From: Chthoniobacteraceae bacterium
Lineage (GTDB): Bacteria; Verrucomicrobiota; Verrucomicrobiia; Chthoniobacterales; Chthoniobacteraceae
NCBI GenBank assembly: GCA_947449735.1
Contig: CANFTB010000010.1
Coordinates: forward strand, 1-64,000
DNA: 64,000 bases
Direction of reading: 5' to 3'
This document shows positions 1 through 8,957 of this stretch, one piece after another. Position 1 is the first letter of the stretch. Every line of letters starts with the position of its first letter. The notes below the pieces were generated by a model. That model saw nothing but the letters and a program-made list of their open reading frames with translations, was not told where the DNA came from and did not search any database. The translations under genes were made by a program, and so were the position numbers.

Positions 1-144
1 CACGAGCCCCTGCACGAGCCCCTGCACGAGCCCCTGCACGAGCCCCTGCACGAGCCCCTGCACGAGCCCCTGCACGAGCCCCTGCACGAGCCCCTGCACG
101 AGCCCCTGCACGAGCCCCTGCACGAGCCCCTGCACGGGCGCCTG
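1..144. repeat. 12-bp tandem repeat (minisatellite), cut by window edge
   Basis: The unit CACGAGCCCCTG is repeated 11 times without change over positions 1-132. A degenerate twelfth copy (CACGGGCGCCTG) ends at 144. Because the unit is a multiple of three, every frame stays open through it: HEPL, TSPC or RAPA on the plus strand, and QGLV, GARA or RGSC on the minus strand. It could therefore be a repetitive protein segment of a gene lying mostly to the left, or a non-coding VNTR downstream of the kinase that ends at 221. The true length is unknown because the array begins before the window. Confidence 0.95.
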
Positions 145-220
145 CGCAGCCTGCGTCCACGCGGGCGGCGTGCCGCATCCACAAGCGGATGCATGAGCGT
201 TGTTAAGGCCCGTGATCGTT

Positions 221-2740
221 CTAATGTCCGGACCTGCGAACGAGCCGGAGGCCATTGTAAGGAAGTTCCATTGGACCTCGGCTTCGCCGATCGGAGGAGC
301 GGAAATTGCCGCCATCCGCATGCCAGCTAGCGCCGCGCGTGACCCGGTTGGTGCTGTTCTCGTCAAACCCGTCGAGCACCCATTCAGACGCATTACCTCC
401 AAGGTCGTAAAAACCCAAGGCGTTCGGTTTGAAAGATCCCACAGGGGCCGTTTTTAGAATCCCATCTACTCCAACGAACTTCGGATCGTTTTTCCCATCA
501 TCCAAGAGCGAGTAGTTACCGTCATCCCAATGCGGTGGAAAATAATCACCCCATGGATAAGCTGTCATTCCGACTGCGGCGCTCCACTCTGCATTCGTAG
601 GCAGGCGCCAGCCCTTTCCTGTCTTCGAGCTCAGCCAGTCACAAAGGTCCATCGCCCTTTTCCAAGTGACGCTCACCACCGGATGTTCATCCGTTTGATC
701 AAAGTCTCTGATAGGTTGCCTCCATTCGGGCAACCCATCAGCCCTGAGGTACAGCTTCCATTCCCCAACCGTCATCTCGGTACTGCACATGAGCACTTCA
801 GTGCCCGGCACCGGAAGAAGCTTCGCCTCCAGCCGTTTCACGAGCTCAGGCAAAGCGCTTGGATCGCGCTTCCGGTCCTTCCAAAAATCCGCCAGTCCCT
901 TGCCAAACTCCATCGCTTCAGACTGGCGGCCCTGAGCGATCAGAGCGTCGAAAAGGGCAATCTTCGCCTTGGCCTCTCCTTCGGCCTTGGCCTTCGCAAT
1001 GAGGTCTTCCATCAGGCTTAGGTTTTCCTTCGCCCGTTCATGAGCCCCTTTTTGAAAGGCCGACCGGTACGACTCAGCCGCCTCCGGCCAACGGAACAAC
1101 ACTTCCAGAACGTTTCCCCGGAGCATTTGAAACTCGCCGTTGTCAGGCTCCAGCTTCACCGCAAACGTCGCAGCCTTTAGCGCCTCCTCGAACTGTCCCT
1201 CGCGAAGCGCATCCTGCGCGCGCACCGCAAAAGTGGGCGCAGTCTCACGCAAGCTCTGCAACGCTGCACTCGCCTCGCGTCCCTTCTGCACCACCCGCGC
1301 TGTAAACCCACTCACCACAAACACCAACACCGCCGCCGATCCCGCCAGCACCGTGTTGCGCCCCACCCACAGTTTCACCCGCTTCCACGCGCCCGCATCC
1401 TCCGCGCTTGTCGCGAACCCGGTCTGGTACGCCTCGATGTCCGCCGCAAACGCCTCCACGCTCGCGTAGCGCTGGTTCCGGTCCGTGGACAGCGCCTTGA
1501 GTGTGACCGCCTGCAACGCTGCCGGCACTTCGACTCCCATCGCCGCTGGCGTCCCAACTGTCACCTCTGCCTTGCCTCCCCGCTTGGTCGCCATCGAACT
1601 GATCTCCCCTTTTTTCACCTTCGTGAGCACCTCGTTCAACGTCTTGCCGTCGATGGGAGGACGCCAAGTCAAGATCGCGTACAGAATCCCGCCCAGAGAA
1701 TAGATGTCCGAACGGACGTCCAGTTCCGCCACCATGCCCTCTGCCTGTTCCGGCGACATGTACTGCGGTGTTCCCATGACCTCGCCCTCCATCGTCATGC
1801 CGTAGTCACCTGTGTCCTTCGCCGGCGACTTTCCTGTGGCACCGTCCTCCTTACCCCCCAGAACCTTGGCCAGGCCCCAGTCCATCACCAGCACTTCTCC
1901 GTACTCGCCCACCATGATGTTCTCCGGCTTGAGGTCCCGGTGTAGCACACCCTTGGCGTGCGCAAACGCCATCGCGTCGCATATCTTTTGGAAAACCCTG
2001 AGCAGTGTGGCGCGGGTATACTCCCTAGCCGACTCAGCATCGCCATCCCTTACGGCGTTGAGCAACGCCTGCAGCGTCCTTCCTTTCACCAGCTTCATCG
2101 AATAAAAGGGCCTCCCTTGGGAGTCCACTCCGATGGCGTAGATCGGCACGATGTTCGGGTGGGCCAGATGTGCCAGCACCTTGGCTTCCTTGGAAAAGCG
2201 CGGATCCTCGCCGCCTTCGCTGATGCTACTGACCTTGACCGCCACCTGCCTCTCCAGTTGCGGGTCTTCGCCAAAATAGATCTGCCCCATCCCGCCCCGG
2301 GCGATTTCCTTCACCAATGTGTATTTGCAATGGGTCGAAGCCTCGTCTCCGCCGCTCGAATGCGCTTGCGACACCGCAATCACCCTTGCTCCACGGGTCG
2401 GCGTCCGCTGGGGGATGGTGACGTCGACTGACAGTTCGGCGGCGACCGCCTTCACCTCCACCACCAGCGTCACCGAACCCACCTGCACGGACGCAGGATA
2501 TTCCACCTCCACTCGCCCCTCGATCGGGTGCCCGTTCACCAGCGTCCCGCCCGCGAGATCCTCCACCTGCATCCGGCCGGCCGTTATCCAAACCCACGCA
2601 TGCCGGGACGCGATCCCCTCGCCAGAGACAGTCAGCACATCGGGCGCCTTCTCTGTTCCAAGGACAAACTGCGCTTCCTGCGAGTCGGACTGGCTCAAGA
2701 TTCCGCGGGGGCCGTGAAGAGTAAGCGACCATGACTTCAT
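221..2740 (-). CDS. FHA-Ser/Thr kinase-TM-TPR-FGE-sulfatase-like receptor protein (paralogue 1)
   Basis: This 839-residue protein should phosphorylate Ser/Thr residues at the inner membrane. In order it has an FHA-like domain (about 5-95, with SRHA and LVNGH), a Hanks-type kinase (about 139-440, Gly-loop RGGMGQIYFG, VAVK lysine near 169, HRDLKPEN near 268, DWG instead of DFG, then TPQYMSPEQ), one membrane helix (about 463-482), a TPR-like helical stretch, and a C-terminal FGE-sulfatase (SUMF1-like) fold (about 625-839, with LPTNAEWSAA, GGNASEW and RGASW). The FGE part lacks the paired active-site cysteines, so it is probably a binding domain rather than an oxidase. The ATG at 2740 was chosen because MKSWSLTLHG aligns with the start of the paralogue at 48849-51482; the open frame extends further but overlaps the MATE gene. 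Substrate and signal are unknown. Confidence 0.9.
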   Translation of the reverse strand: MKSWSLTLHGPRGILSQSDSQEAQFVLGTEKAPDVLTVSGEGIASRHAWVWITAGRMQVEDLAGGTLVNGHPIEGRVEVEYPASVQVGSVTLVVEVKAVAAELSVDVTIPQRTPTRGARVIAVSQAHSSGGDEASTHCKYTLVKEIARGGMGQIYFGEDPQLERQVAVKVSSISEGGEDPRFSKEAKVLAHLAHPNIVPIYAIGVDSQGRPFYSMKLVKGRTLQALLNAVRDGDAESAREYTRATLLRVFQKICDAMAFAHAKGVLHRDLKPENIMVGEYGEVLVMDWGLAKVLGGKEDGATGKSPAKDTGDYGMTMEGEVMGTPQYMSPEQAEGMVAELDVRSDIYSLGGILYAILTWRPPIDGKTLNEVLTKVKKGEISSMATKRGGKAEVTVGTPAAMGVEVPAALQAVTLKALSTDRNQRYASVEAFAADIEAYQTGFATSAEDAGAWKRVKLWVGRNTVLAGSAAVLVFVVSGFTARVVQKGREASAALQSLRETAPTFAVRAQDALREGQFEEALKAATFAVKLEPDNGEFQMLRGNVLEVLFRWPEAAESYRSAFQKGAHERAKENLSLMEDLIAKAKAEGEAKAKIALFDALIAQGRQSEAMEFGKGLADFWKDRKRDPSALPELVKRLEAKLLPVPGTEVLMCSTEMTVGEWKLYLRADGLPEWRQPIRDFDQTDEHPVVSVTWKRAMDLCDWLSSKTGKGWRLPTNAEWSAAVGMTAYPWGDYFPPHWDDGNYSLLDDGKNDPKFVGVDGILKTAPVGSFKPNALGFYDLGGNASEWVLDGFDENSTNRVTRGASWHADGGNFRSSDRRSRGPMELPYNGLRLVRRSGH

Positions 2741-2847
2741 GCCACTATGATGTATCGGCGGCATCAGGTGATGCACAGGGAAAAGGTCGGGGCACGTCAG
2801 CCGCCCAGAACCGAATCCACCCCAAAAGTAACCGCCGGGGTTTCCCT

Positions 2848-4203
2848 CTAAGCCGCCGAGACACCCACAGGGCGAACCGTCCGCCATCCCCACCAGAGCG
2901 CAAACAATGCGGCGCTCCAAGTCACGCCAAGGATGCCCCACCACACACCGCTCAGCCCCATTCCGAGACCGAACGCGAGCGTGTAAAACACAAGAATTGG
3001 CGCCGCGATCTGGCGGTAGACGCCAATCCACAATCCGTATGCCGGGCGCTTCAGTCCCTGCATCATAAAGACGGTTACGAAAAGAATGGGATAGGCGGCA
3101 AGGGTTGCAGAAGCGAAGCCGAGGTAATGCACGCCGTGGGCGATGACAACGGGATCGGCCGTGAACAACCGCATTGCGGGCCCCCTGAGCAACCAAAGCA
3201 GCGCGCCGCCGCCGAACATCAGACCCGCACCGTACTTGATGTTTGTGAGCCAGGCCTCTCGGACACGGTCCGGCAAACCGGCGCCATGGTTCTGACCGAC
3301 GATGCTCAGAACAGCGGTGTTGAGGCCGATCGCAGGCATGAGCACCACCTGCTCAATCCGAGTGGCAATCCCCGAGGCAGCGATCGCTTCCTTTCCAAAA
3401 TGCTTCACAAACCAGGAGATCACGAAAATTCCCAGCGCAACGGTCATCATGTTAAGCGCCGCCGGCACGGATTGGGACAGAATGAGCCGGACAGTGGGCA
3501 AATGCGGACGAAACAGGGCGACAGGAAGATCGCGAAAAATTTCGGAAGACCGCACCTTGTGAGCGAGCCACAACACGCCAAAAAACTGGACGATCACCGT
3601 GGCCAAGGCGATCCCTGCGACGCCCATCGGACGCAGACCTAGCCATCCCCACATCAGGAAGGGATTGAGGAAGAGGTTGGCTAGGCAGCCGCCGATCAGA
3701 AAGTTTCGGTAAACTCGGGCCTCGCCCTGGGCGTTGAGCGCAGAGCTGAGGGTCATCGTCAGAAGAAAGAACACTCCCCCGGAAAGCAGAGTGTTAATGT
3801 AAGAGAGGGCAACCTGAAGGTATTCACCCTCGGCGCCGAGCTGTCGAAAAAGCGCGGGGGCCGCCAGCCGCCCGATTCCCGACACAGCAATCCCTGCAAA
3901 AAAAGTGAACGTCAGGGATTGTGCAAAAATCAGCCGGGCTTGAGACGGGTTCTTTGACCCGAGGGCATTTGCAACGAGGGCGGTGGCGCCCTGACTGAGG
4001 CCGCTTCCCACCGCAAGCAGCAGGAAAAACACTGGGAAGGACAGCGAAAGCGCCGCGAGGGCATCCGTGCTCAGGAGTCCCGCACAATAAGTGTCCACGA
4101 AGTTGAACATCGTATTGAAAAACATCCCGATGCTCGCCGGCAGTGCAATGCGCCAGGTGAGCCGGGGGATCGGATCGGAGGTTAGCGAGATGGTCCGGCT
4201 CAT
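2848..4203 (-). CDS. MATE family efflux transporter
   Basis: This 451-residue integral membrane protein has about 12 hydrophobic helices in two homologous halves, the usual size for a MATE antiporter that expels cationic drugs or metabolites using a Na+ or H+ gradient. The N-terminal run PIPRLTWRIALPASIGMFFN and the helix containing NFVDTYCAGLLSTDALAALS are typical of the family. A second-half match is the segment around VGQNHGAG. It sits 22 bp downstream of the DinB-like gene and could be cotranscribed with it. The kinase at 221-2740 follows after 107 bp. The substrate cannot be told from sequence. Confidence 0.92.
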   Translation of the reverse strand: MSRTISLTSDPIPRLTWRIALPASIGMFFNTMFNFVDTYCAGLLSTDALAALSLSFPVFFLLLAVGSGLSQGATALVANALGSKNPSQARLIFAQSLTFTFFAGIAVSGIGRLAAPALFRQLGAEGEYLQVALSYINTLLSGGVFFLLTMTLSSALNAQGEARVYRNFLIGGCLANLFLNPFLMWGWLGLRPMGVAGIALATVIVQFFGVLWLAHKVRSSEIFRDLPVALFRPHLPTVRLILSQSVPAALNMMTVALGIFVISWFVKHFGKEAIAASGIATRIEQVVLMPAIGLNTAVLSIVGQNHGAGLPDRVREAWLTNIKYGAGLMFGGGALLWLLRGPAMRLFTADPVVIAHGVHYLGFASATLAAYPILFVTVFMMQGLKRPAYGLWIGVYRQIAAPILVFYTLAFGLGMGLSGVWWGILGVTWSAALFALWWGWRTVRPVGVSAA

Positions 4204-4225
4204 TCAGAAGACACTTTTGATCGGT

Positions 4226-4834
4226 TCAGGCGAGGCGCTCAAGAATGGCCTCAATCTGTTTCCGGTGGATGCTCATGTGGAGTCCTGCCAGCAGGTGCCA
4301 GCCTTCTGCGTCCAGAGGACCGAACCACGGATGGGCAAACTTCACTTTCGTTTCGAAATTCGGATTCTCCGCGATGACGACAAGGACATCCGAGCAGGAT
4401 CGCCTGTATTCCTCCAAAACCTCCAGAGAGGCATCCGGCGACGGCTTTACAGACGCAATACTCGCTGCACCGGACGGCGTGATGTTCTTTGCGAGACAGT
4501 CGAGGACACCTCGGAAAGCCTCGTTTGTGATGCGGAGATGATCGAGTGTCATCCAGACAGACCAGTGGCGGGAGCTGTCTTCCAAGCCGCGCAACCGCGG
4601 GATCAGGACCCGTTGACCGGCAGACGCCGCATGGCATTTCGCAATGAGCGCCTCGATCAAGCCTTGTTCACGAAGGAACGTTACAGTCGCTGCGTCGCGA
4701 TTGTAGGACCACCGCGAAAACGCAAAGAGTGTCCGGCCAATCCAGAGCTCTGGCGCCGGAAGGCCGGCTCCCGGAGGAGCAAGGACGGGAGGTTGGGAGG
4801 GAACGGTCCGCATACGGTCAAAAAGCATGCACAC
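4226..4834 (-). CDS. DinB-like four-helix metalloprotein (DinB/DUF1569 superfamily)
   Basis: The protein has 202 residues. The C-terminal segment HPWFGPLDAEGWHLLAGLH followed by HRKQIEAIL and the internal TLDHLRITNEAF match the DinB superfamily, where three histidines bind a divalent metal. Members act in thiol-dependent transfer or detoxification reactions, but many, this one included, have no assigned reaction. The start may be the first ATG at 4834 or a later ATG at 4813 (MRTVPSQPP). The stop lies 22 bp before the MATE exporter start, so the two may form an operon. A plus-strand frame over the same stretch is a shadow. Confidence 0.75.
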   Translation of the reverse strand: MCMLFDRMRTVPSQPPVLAPPGAGLPAPELWIGRTLFAFSRWSYNRDAATVTFLREQGLIEALIAKCHAASAGQRVLIPRLRGLEDSSRHWSVWMTLDHLRITNEAFRGVLDCLAKNITPSGAASIASVKPSPDASLEVLEEYRRSCSDVLVVIAENPNFETKVKFAHPWFGPLDAEGWHLLAGLHMSIHRKQIEAILERLA

Positions 4835-5063
4835 AAAGCTTGAGTCCCGCTACCTAGTGAGAAGCATGCCGACTGCGGATCTGCGAAAAGTTTGCCCCTG
4901 AGTCTAGTGTCGCTAAGACGCTCTCAGAATGGCTGCTTTCAGAGAGGGAACCGAGTCCGCCAAAATCGGAATTTCAGCCAGCAAGCCTGAGCGGCAGGCC
5001 TTTGCTCCGACAGGAGGCCTTAAACCGGTTCCCGCTCCTTCCCCATTATCAGACTCACATCCA

Positions 5064-5507
5064 TCAAGCTTTACCACCGAAACTCACATAATCGTCAAGG
5101 TCGAGCAGATCTGCCCAGGATGAAATATCTCCTCGATTCAGGCCGATCTGCCGGTGCAACTCTTGAAAATACTCACGCTGCTCCACCGAAGCAGGCCCCC
5201 TGCCCTCATGATGAGCGGACCAGGCGATGATCTCCAACTCGGAGCGGGGGTGCGTCCAATTTGCCCTGATCCATTCCAGAATCTCCCCATCCCCTAATCC
5301 CGCCGCAAGCTGACTGCGCAGCGCAAGGGGATCCACTCCCACGAAATTGTGGAAGTGTGCGTCCAGAGGACAGTTGTAGTGATACTCACCGTTGAGACCG
5401 GCGAGCTCCGCCCGCCCCTTGTCGAGCATCCTCGGAAGAATCACGAATCCACCCAAACGGGCACGCATGCTGCGGGGCGGTGTTTTTGTTAAATCTTTCT
5501 CGTTCAT
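5064..5507 (-). CDS. DUF5069 domain protein
   Basis: This 147-residue soluble protein fits the DUF5069 family across its whole length. The diagnostic parts are the N-terminal DLTKTPPRSMRARLGGF, then ILPRMLDKGRAELAGLNGEY and the short YNCPLD motif. The family is common in Verrucomicrobiota and Planctomycetota and has no known function. The gene lies 18 bp downstream of the nitroreductase stop codon, which suggests cotranscription. No signal peptide or membrane helix is seen. Confidence 0.85.
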   Translation of the reverse strand: MNEKDLTKTPPRSMRARLGGFVILPRMLDKGRAELAGLNGEYHYNCPLDAHFHNFVGVDPLALRSQLAAGLGDGEILEWIRANWTHPRSELEIIAWSAHHEGRGPASVEQREYFQELHRQIGLNRGDISSWADLLDLDDYVSFGGKA

Positions 5508-5525
5508 GAATTTTTGAAATAAAAT

Positions 5526-6176
5526 CTACATGTAATGCACGACCTCTGAATGCGGAAAGCGAACCTTCGGGAGCTGCGCATACTTGTCGTCCTCGGCCCG
5601 GTAACCGAATGCCAGACCGCATAGCGAGGTATAGCCCTGTTTCTCTAGGCCCAAAAGGGCGTCGTACTTTGCGCCTTCAATCCCCTCTAGGGGACAAGAG
5701 TCAATTCCCAAGAGTCCTGCCGCCGCCATAGCCTGACCGAGGGCGATGTAAACCTGCCTCGAGCACCAAGCGTCCACCCATCCCTGGTCGGTGGCAGCCT
5801 TGTGGAAGTTCAAAATAAATCCCCTGTAACCCTCCAGCGACTCTCGGGTGACGCCGCGCACTTCAACCATTCGGTTGATGAAATGGTCGACGTCCCCTAC
5901 CGAAAGACCCTTCCTTTGCGCAAACACGACATAGTGGGAGCAGTCCACAGGCTGCGTCTGCCCCCAGGAGAGGGCAGGAAGCTGGGAGCGAATCTCCGGA
6001 GTCTCGACCACAATGAAACGCCAGGGCTGGAGCCCGAAGGAGGACGGCGCAAGCACCATGGCTTCCTCGAGGGCACGCCAGTCTTCGGCTGGAATCTTGC
6101 GAACAGGATCAAACTTCTTCGTCGCGTACCGCCAGTGAAGTGCCTCGGAAAGCGTCTGTGTGCCAATAGGATTCAT
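5526..6176 (-). CDS. Nitroreductase family NAD(P)H-dependent oxidoreductase
   Basis: This 216-residue protein has the length and motifs of NfsB-type flavoenzymes, which reduce nitro compounds, quinones or similar acceptors with FMN and NAD(P)H. Recognisable parts are the N-terminal LHWRYATKKFDP (phosphate contact of FMN), APSSFGLQPWRFIVV, and the C-terminal CPLEGIEGAKYDALLGL followed by LAFGYRAEDD. The enzyme is expected to be cytosolic and dimeric. The physiological substrate is unknown. It is the first gene of a probable two-gene unit with the DUF5069 gene. Confidence 0.9.
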   Translation of the reverse strand: MNPIGTQTLSEALHWRYATKKFDPVRKIPAEDWRALEEAMVLAPSSFGLQPWRFIVVETPEIRSQLPALSWGQTQPVDCSHYVVFAQRKGLSVGDVDHFINRMVEVRGVTRESLEGYRGFILNFHKAATDQGWVDAWCSRQVYIALGQAMAAAGLLGIDSCPLEGIEGAKYDALLGLEKQGYTSLCGLAFGYRAEDDKYAQLPKVRFPHSEVVHYM

Positions 6177-6712
6177 GATATTTTTGTCTTTTCGGTCAAA
6201 ACTCTGCCAACCCGGGCGGGACTCAGCTAAAGGCTAAACTGCCCGGTGGTAGCCAGGGAGATTCAATTCCAGCGAGGGGGTTTTTAGCTCCCCCTCAATT
6301 CCGCCGAGCCATTTCTTTTCAGGCGCCAGTCATTCCTGCAACCCTCAAAACCCCAAAATCGAGAACTAGTCATTTTCACCCTCAAAACCGGCGCCGAGGA
6401 CAACCGCGCCAGGTCCTAGAGAAGAGGATCCAGGGGCGCCTGCAAGAGGGCGACCTCCTCCCTTTAGTTCTCGCCGTCGCTTGGTCACCGCCTCTCATCG
6501 ACAAAGTTCGCGGCGGAGTGAACGTGCCCACACATCTTGCAGGCTCCGCCCCCTACGTCGAAATACCGCAACCTCGTTTCTGGCGACTCCACATAGCGCC
6601 AGGTCTGAAAATTGCAAAACGCTCGGATTTGGGGGCTTTTGCCCATCGGAATCACCCGAGTGCGGCTTCACGCCAAGGAAAACCTCAGCCCACTGAGGGT
6701 CTATGCCCGCAT
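6177..6712. other. Non-coding gap of 536 bp
   Basis: No convincing gene is present. The right end holds the probable terminator of the PQQ-type gene (6679-6698). A hairpin with arms GAGGGGG and CCCCCTC lies at about 6276-6298, without a T-run. The promoter of the nitroreductase gene must lie at the left end but no clear boxes stand out. Confidence 0.5.
6679..6698 (-). terminator. Short intrinsic terminator after PQQ-type gene
   Basis: Read on the minus strand, the sequence forms CCTCAG, loop TGGG, CTGAGG, then TTTT. It lies 15-34 bp downstream of the stop codon at 6713. The stem is only six base pairs and the T-run four bases, so it is a modest candidate. Confidence 0.4.
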
Positions 6713-8284
6713 TCAGTTTGCAGCAGCCAAATTGTAACAACGCACCCCCTCGCGGGCCCGCACGAACAACCTTCCATTGGAGATGGTCGGCGAAGGAACC
6801 CACAGTGCCTTCATGTTGGCTTTTGCCAACTCAACGCGCTCCGACTCACCCGCCTTTAACATAAGCAAATTGTTGCCGTTGTTTCCCATGACATAGATCT
6901 TTCCATCCGCGAGGAGCGGCGAGGTGATCGACGAGCTGATTTTTTGACTCCAGGCTACGCGACCAGACGCCATCTCCACACACCGGTGGTCGCCGTCTTC
7001 AAACAAATAAACATATCCGGCGTGGATCACCGGACTCGACTGCGAGCGCCGCGCATCGGTGGGATGGTTCCACAACTTCTCAAGCCCCTTGCCGCTGATC
7101 CGATAGCCTGCGAACCCAATGCTTTCCTTGCTGGAGAGCACCGCCACGTAGTCGCCACTGACCGCTGGCGTCGAATCGCCGCCGCCGGGTGCACTCCACA
7201 AAACCTCCCCCGTCTTGAGGTCCACGCCGGAAACTTCGCCTCGACCGTTCGCCAGAATGATGGTTCTTCCGCCCTGGCTCCAGGACGCAGGCGAGGCGTT
7301 TGAGCCACCCACGGCAGGCTGCTCCCACAAGACACTCCCTGTTTCCGCGTCAAACCCCAGAAGCTTGCCCGCCTGCACCACCACGACTCCGTCCACCACG
7401 AGCGGCGAGGATCCCGGGCCCTTCGCGGGCAATGGCTGCGACCAGACCGTCTTGCCCGACACGGCGTCCACGGCAAAGATCCGCGTGCTGCCGATCGCAA
7501 ACACACGTCCGCCGGACACGCAGGGCGTGCTGGAACAGTTCCGACCCTTGGGTTCGCCCGGCTCACGAGTGACCCACAAGGTCTTTCCCGTGCCAGCATC
7601 CAGACACACCACCGTATCCTCCGCAACGCGCCGGGTGGCGGGAATCGCCTCCAAGACAGTTTGTTTCACGTGATCGGCAAACCCCTGCTCCTGAACCCAC
7701 GCTTCAAATTCCGCCTGTGAGGCAAACGGTTTCTCCGCCCTGCTTTTCAACTTTTCGTAGTCAGGAAGGGGGATTGCCAGCTTACCCTTCTTAAAACGAG
7801 CACTGACAAAGCCGGCGAAAAATTCGCGCTGCTTGCGGTCGAAGTTTTCGGCAATGAAGGTCTCAATGAATGCGTCCAGCTTGGCCCCACGCAACCCCGG
7901 AGCCAGATTCTCGCGCGTCTCCTCAATTTTGTCGACGAGCGCTTTTCCCAACGCAGAGGGGTTCTGATAGTTCAATCGCGTCCGCAGCAGCAGGTCGGTG
8001 ATCGTCCGCGTTTCGCTCGGTTCGTCCCTGTGCCAAACGACGGACAAATAAGCCCTCCCGTCCGAAACAACCACACTTCCGTGCCCCCCGTCGTCGTCGC
8101 TCGGGATGGGGGCACTCTCCCAGAGCTTGGCAGGGCCATCAGCGCTCCAACTGGAAGCCAGAGCCGGGCCCTCGTCCAGAACCCCGTTTCTGGAGGGTCC
8201 ACGCCACTGAGGCCAATCACCCGGTGCGGCAAACACATGGGATGCCAACGTAAGAGCTAAGAAGAAGGGGGAAGCGGGGCGCAT
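6713..8284 (-). CDS. Secreted PQQ-like beta-propeller repeat protein
   Basis: This 523-residue exported protein begins with a signal peptide (MRPASPFFLALTLASHVFAA) followed by DWPQWRGPSRNGV, a hallmark of the BamB/PQQ-like propellers abundant in Planctomycetota and Verrucomicrobiota. Several propeller blades carry the repeat type DAGTGKTLWV, DAVSGKTVWSQPLP, DAETGSVLWEQP and DLKTGEVLWSAPG. Between the first blade and the others lies a charged, helical insert of roughly 120 residues (about 80-200) that is not propeller-like. No PQQ-dehydrogenase active site was identified, so a scaffold or binding role is more likely than catalysis. The ATG at 8284 was preferred over an upstream ATG at 8407 because it starts the signal peptide. 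Confidence 0.85.
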   Translation of the reverse strand: MRPASPFFLALTLASHVFAAPGDWPQWRGPSRNGVLDEGPALASSWSADGPAKLWESAPIPSDDDGGHGSVVVSDGRAYLSVVWHRDEPSETRTITDLLLRTRLNYQNPSALGKALVDKIEETRENLAPGLRGAKLDAFIETFIAENFDRKQREFFAGFVSARFKKGKLAIPLPDYEKLKSRAEKPFASQAEFEAWVQEQGFADHVKQTVLEAIPATRRVAEDTVVCLDAGTGKTLWVTREPGEPKGRNCSSTPCVSGGRVFAIGSTRIFAVDAVSGKTVWSQPLPAKGPGSSPLVVDGVVVVQAGKLLGFDAETGSVLWEQPAVGGSNASPASWSQGGRTIILANGRGEVSGVDLKTGEVLWSAPGGGDSTPAVSGDYVAVLSSKESIGFAGYRISGKGLEKLWNHPTDARRSQSSPVIHAGYVYLFEDGDHRCVEMASGRVAWSQKISSSITSPLLADGKIYVMGNNGNNLLMLKAGESERVELAKANMKALWVPSPTISNGRLFVRAREGVRCYNLAAAN

Positions 8285-8432
8285 ACAGATAGTTTGATAA
8301 ACTAACCACGGGCAACGCAATAGCCCCCAACGAAAAACAACACCCGCAAACGACCCTCTAAAGCTTTGTCGTAGACCCGCCAAGGAACGGGCTGTGCACT
8401 GAAACAAATGCGACTGGATCCGCCTTTAAAAG

Positions 8433-8513
8433 TGCTCGGGGGGGGACTTGAACCCCCACGCCTTGCGGCATGCGCCCCTCAAACGCACGTGTCTGCCATT
8501 TCACCACCCGAGC
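8433..8513 (-). tRNA. tRNA-Leu (anticodon GAG)
   Basis: The minus strand folds as a class II tRNA: acceptor arms GCTCGGG and CCCGAGC with discriminator A, a D-arm (TGGTGAAATGGCAGACA), an anticodon stem TGCGT/GCGCA around loop TTGAGGG giving anticodon GAG, a short variable arm, and a T-arm GGGGG-TTCAAGT-CCCCC. It reads CUC/CUU leucine codons. The 3' CCA is not encoded. The length is 81 bases. Confidence 0.95.
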
Positions 8514-8585
8514 TTTCGTAAAGGGGGGGCAAGGATGGACTGCCGCCGCACCCTAGGCAAGCCGTTTCGCTTCAGAAAAACTAAA

Positions 8586-8957
8586 TTAAGCGGAAAAACT
8601 CTCTCCGCAGGAGCAATGCGCCACCGCATTTGGATTCGTCACCTTGAAACCGCCCTTCTGGAGGTCATCGGAGAAGTCCAAAAGGGAACCGCTCACAAAC
8701 AAGGCGCTCTTCATATCGACCACCACTCGGACTCCATTGCTATCAACCAAAATGTCCCGGGCCACCGGTCCGTCCACAAGATCCATCCGATACTGCAATC
8801 CAGAGCATCCCCCTCCGATCACCGCGACCCTCAGCGCCCCACCAGGGCGCCCCTGTCGATCCAGAAGAGTACGCACTTTGGTAGAGGCGGAATCCGTCAC
8901 CTTGACCAACTTTTCGTTGCCAATCTTGTAGGGAAGCGGAGCGTCCATGGGCTTCAC
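8586..8957 (-). CDS. erpA: Iron-sulfur cluster carrier, ErpA/IscA (HesB) family
   Basis: This 123-residue A-type carrier should receive Fe-S clusters from a scaffold and hand them to target apoproteins in the cytosol. The three family cysteines are present: Cys51 in GGGCSGLQY and Cys115/Cys117 in AHCSCGES. The reading begins with GTG at 8957, overlapping the pyrF stop TAG by one base (TAGTG); an ATG at 8948 (MDAPLPYKIG) is an alternative. The tight junction suggests translational coupling to pyrF. The symbol erpA is by family resemblance; IscA or SufA cannot be excluded. Confidence 0.88.
   Translation of the reverse strand: MKPMDAPLPYKIGNEKLVKVTDSASTKVRTLLDRQGRPGGALRVAVIGGGCSGLQYRMDLVDGPVARDILVDSNGVRVVVDMKSALFVSGSLLDFSDDLQKGGFKVTNPNAVAHCSCGESFSA

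Noticed and set aside
1-144. CRISPR array
   Set aside because: Repeat unit is only 12 bp with no spacers and no cas genes in the window.
2741-3196. N-terminal extension of the first kinase frame by about 150 residues
   Set aside because: It overlaps the MATE gene on the same strand, is Arg/Cys/Gly-rich without homology, and the paralogues start at the equivalent of 2740.
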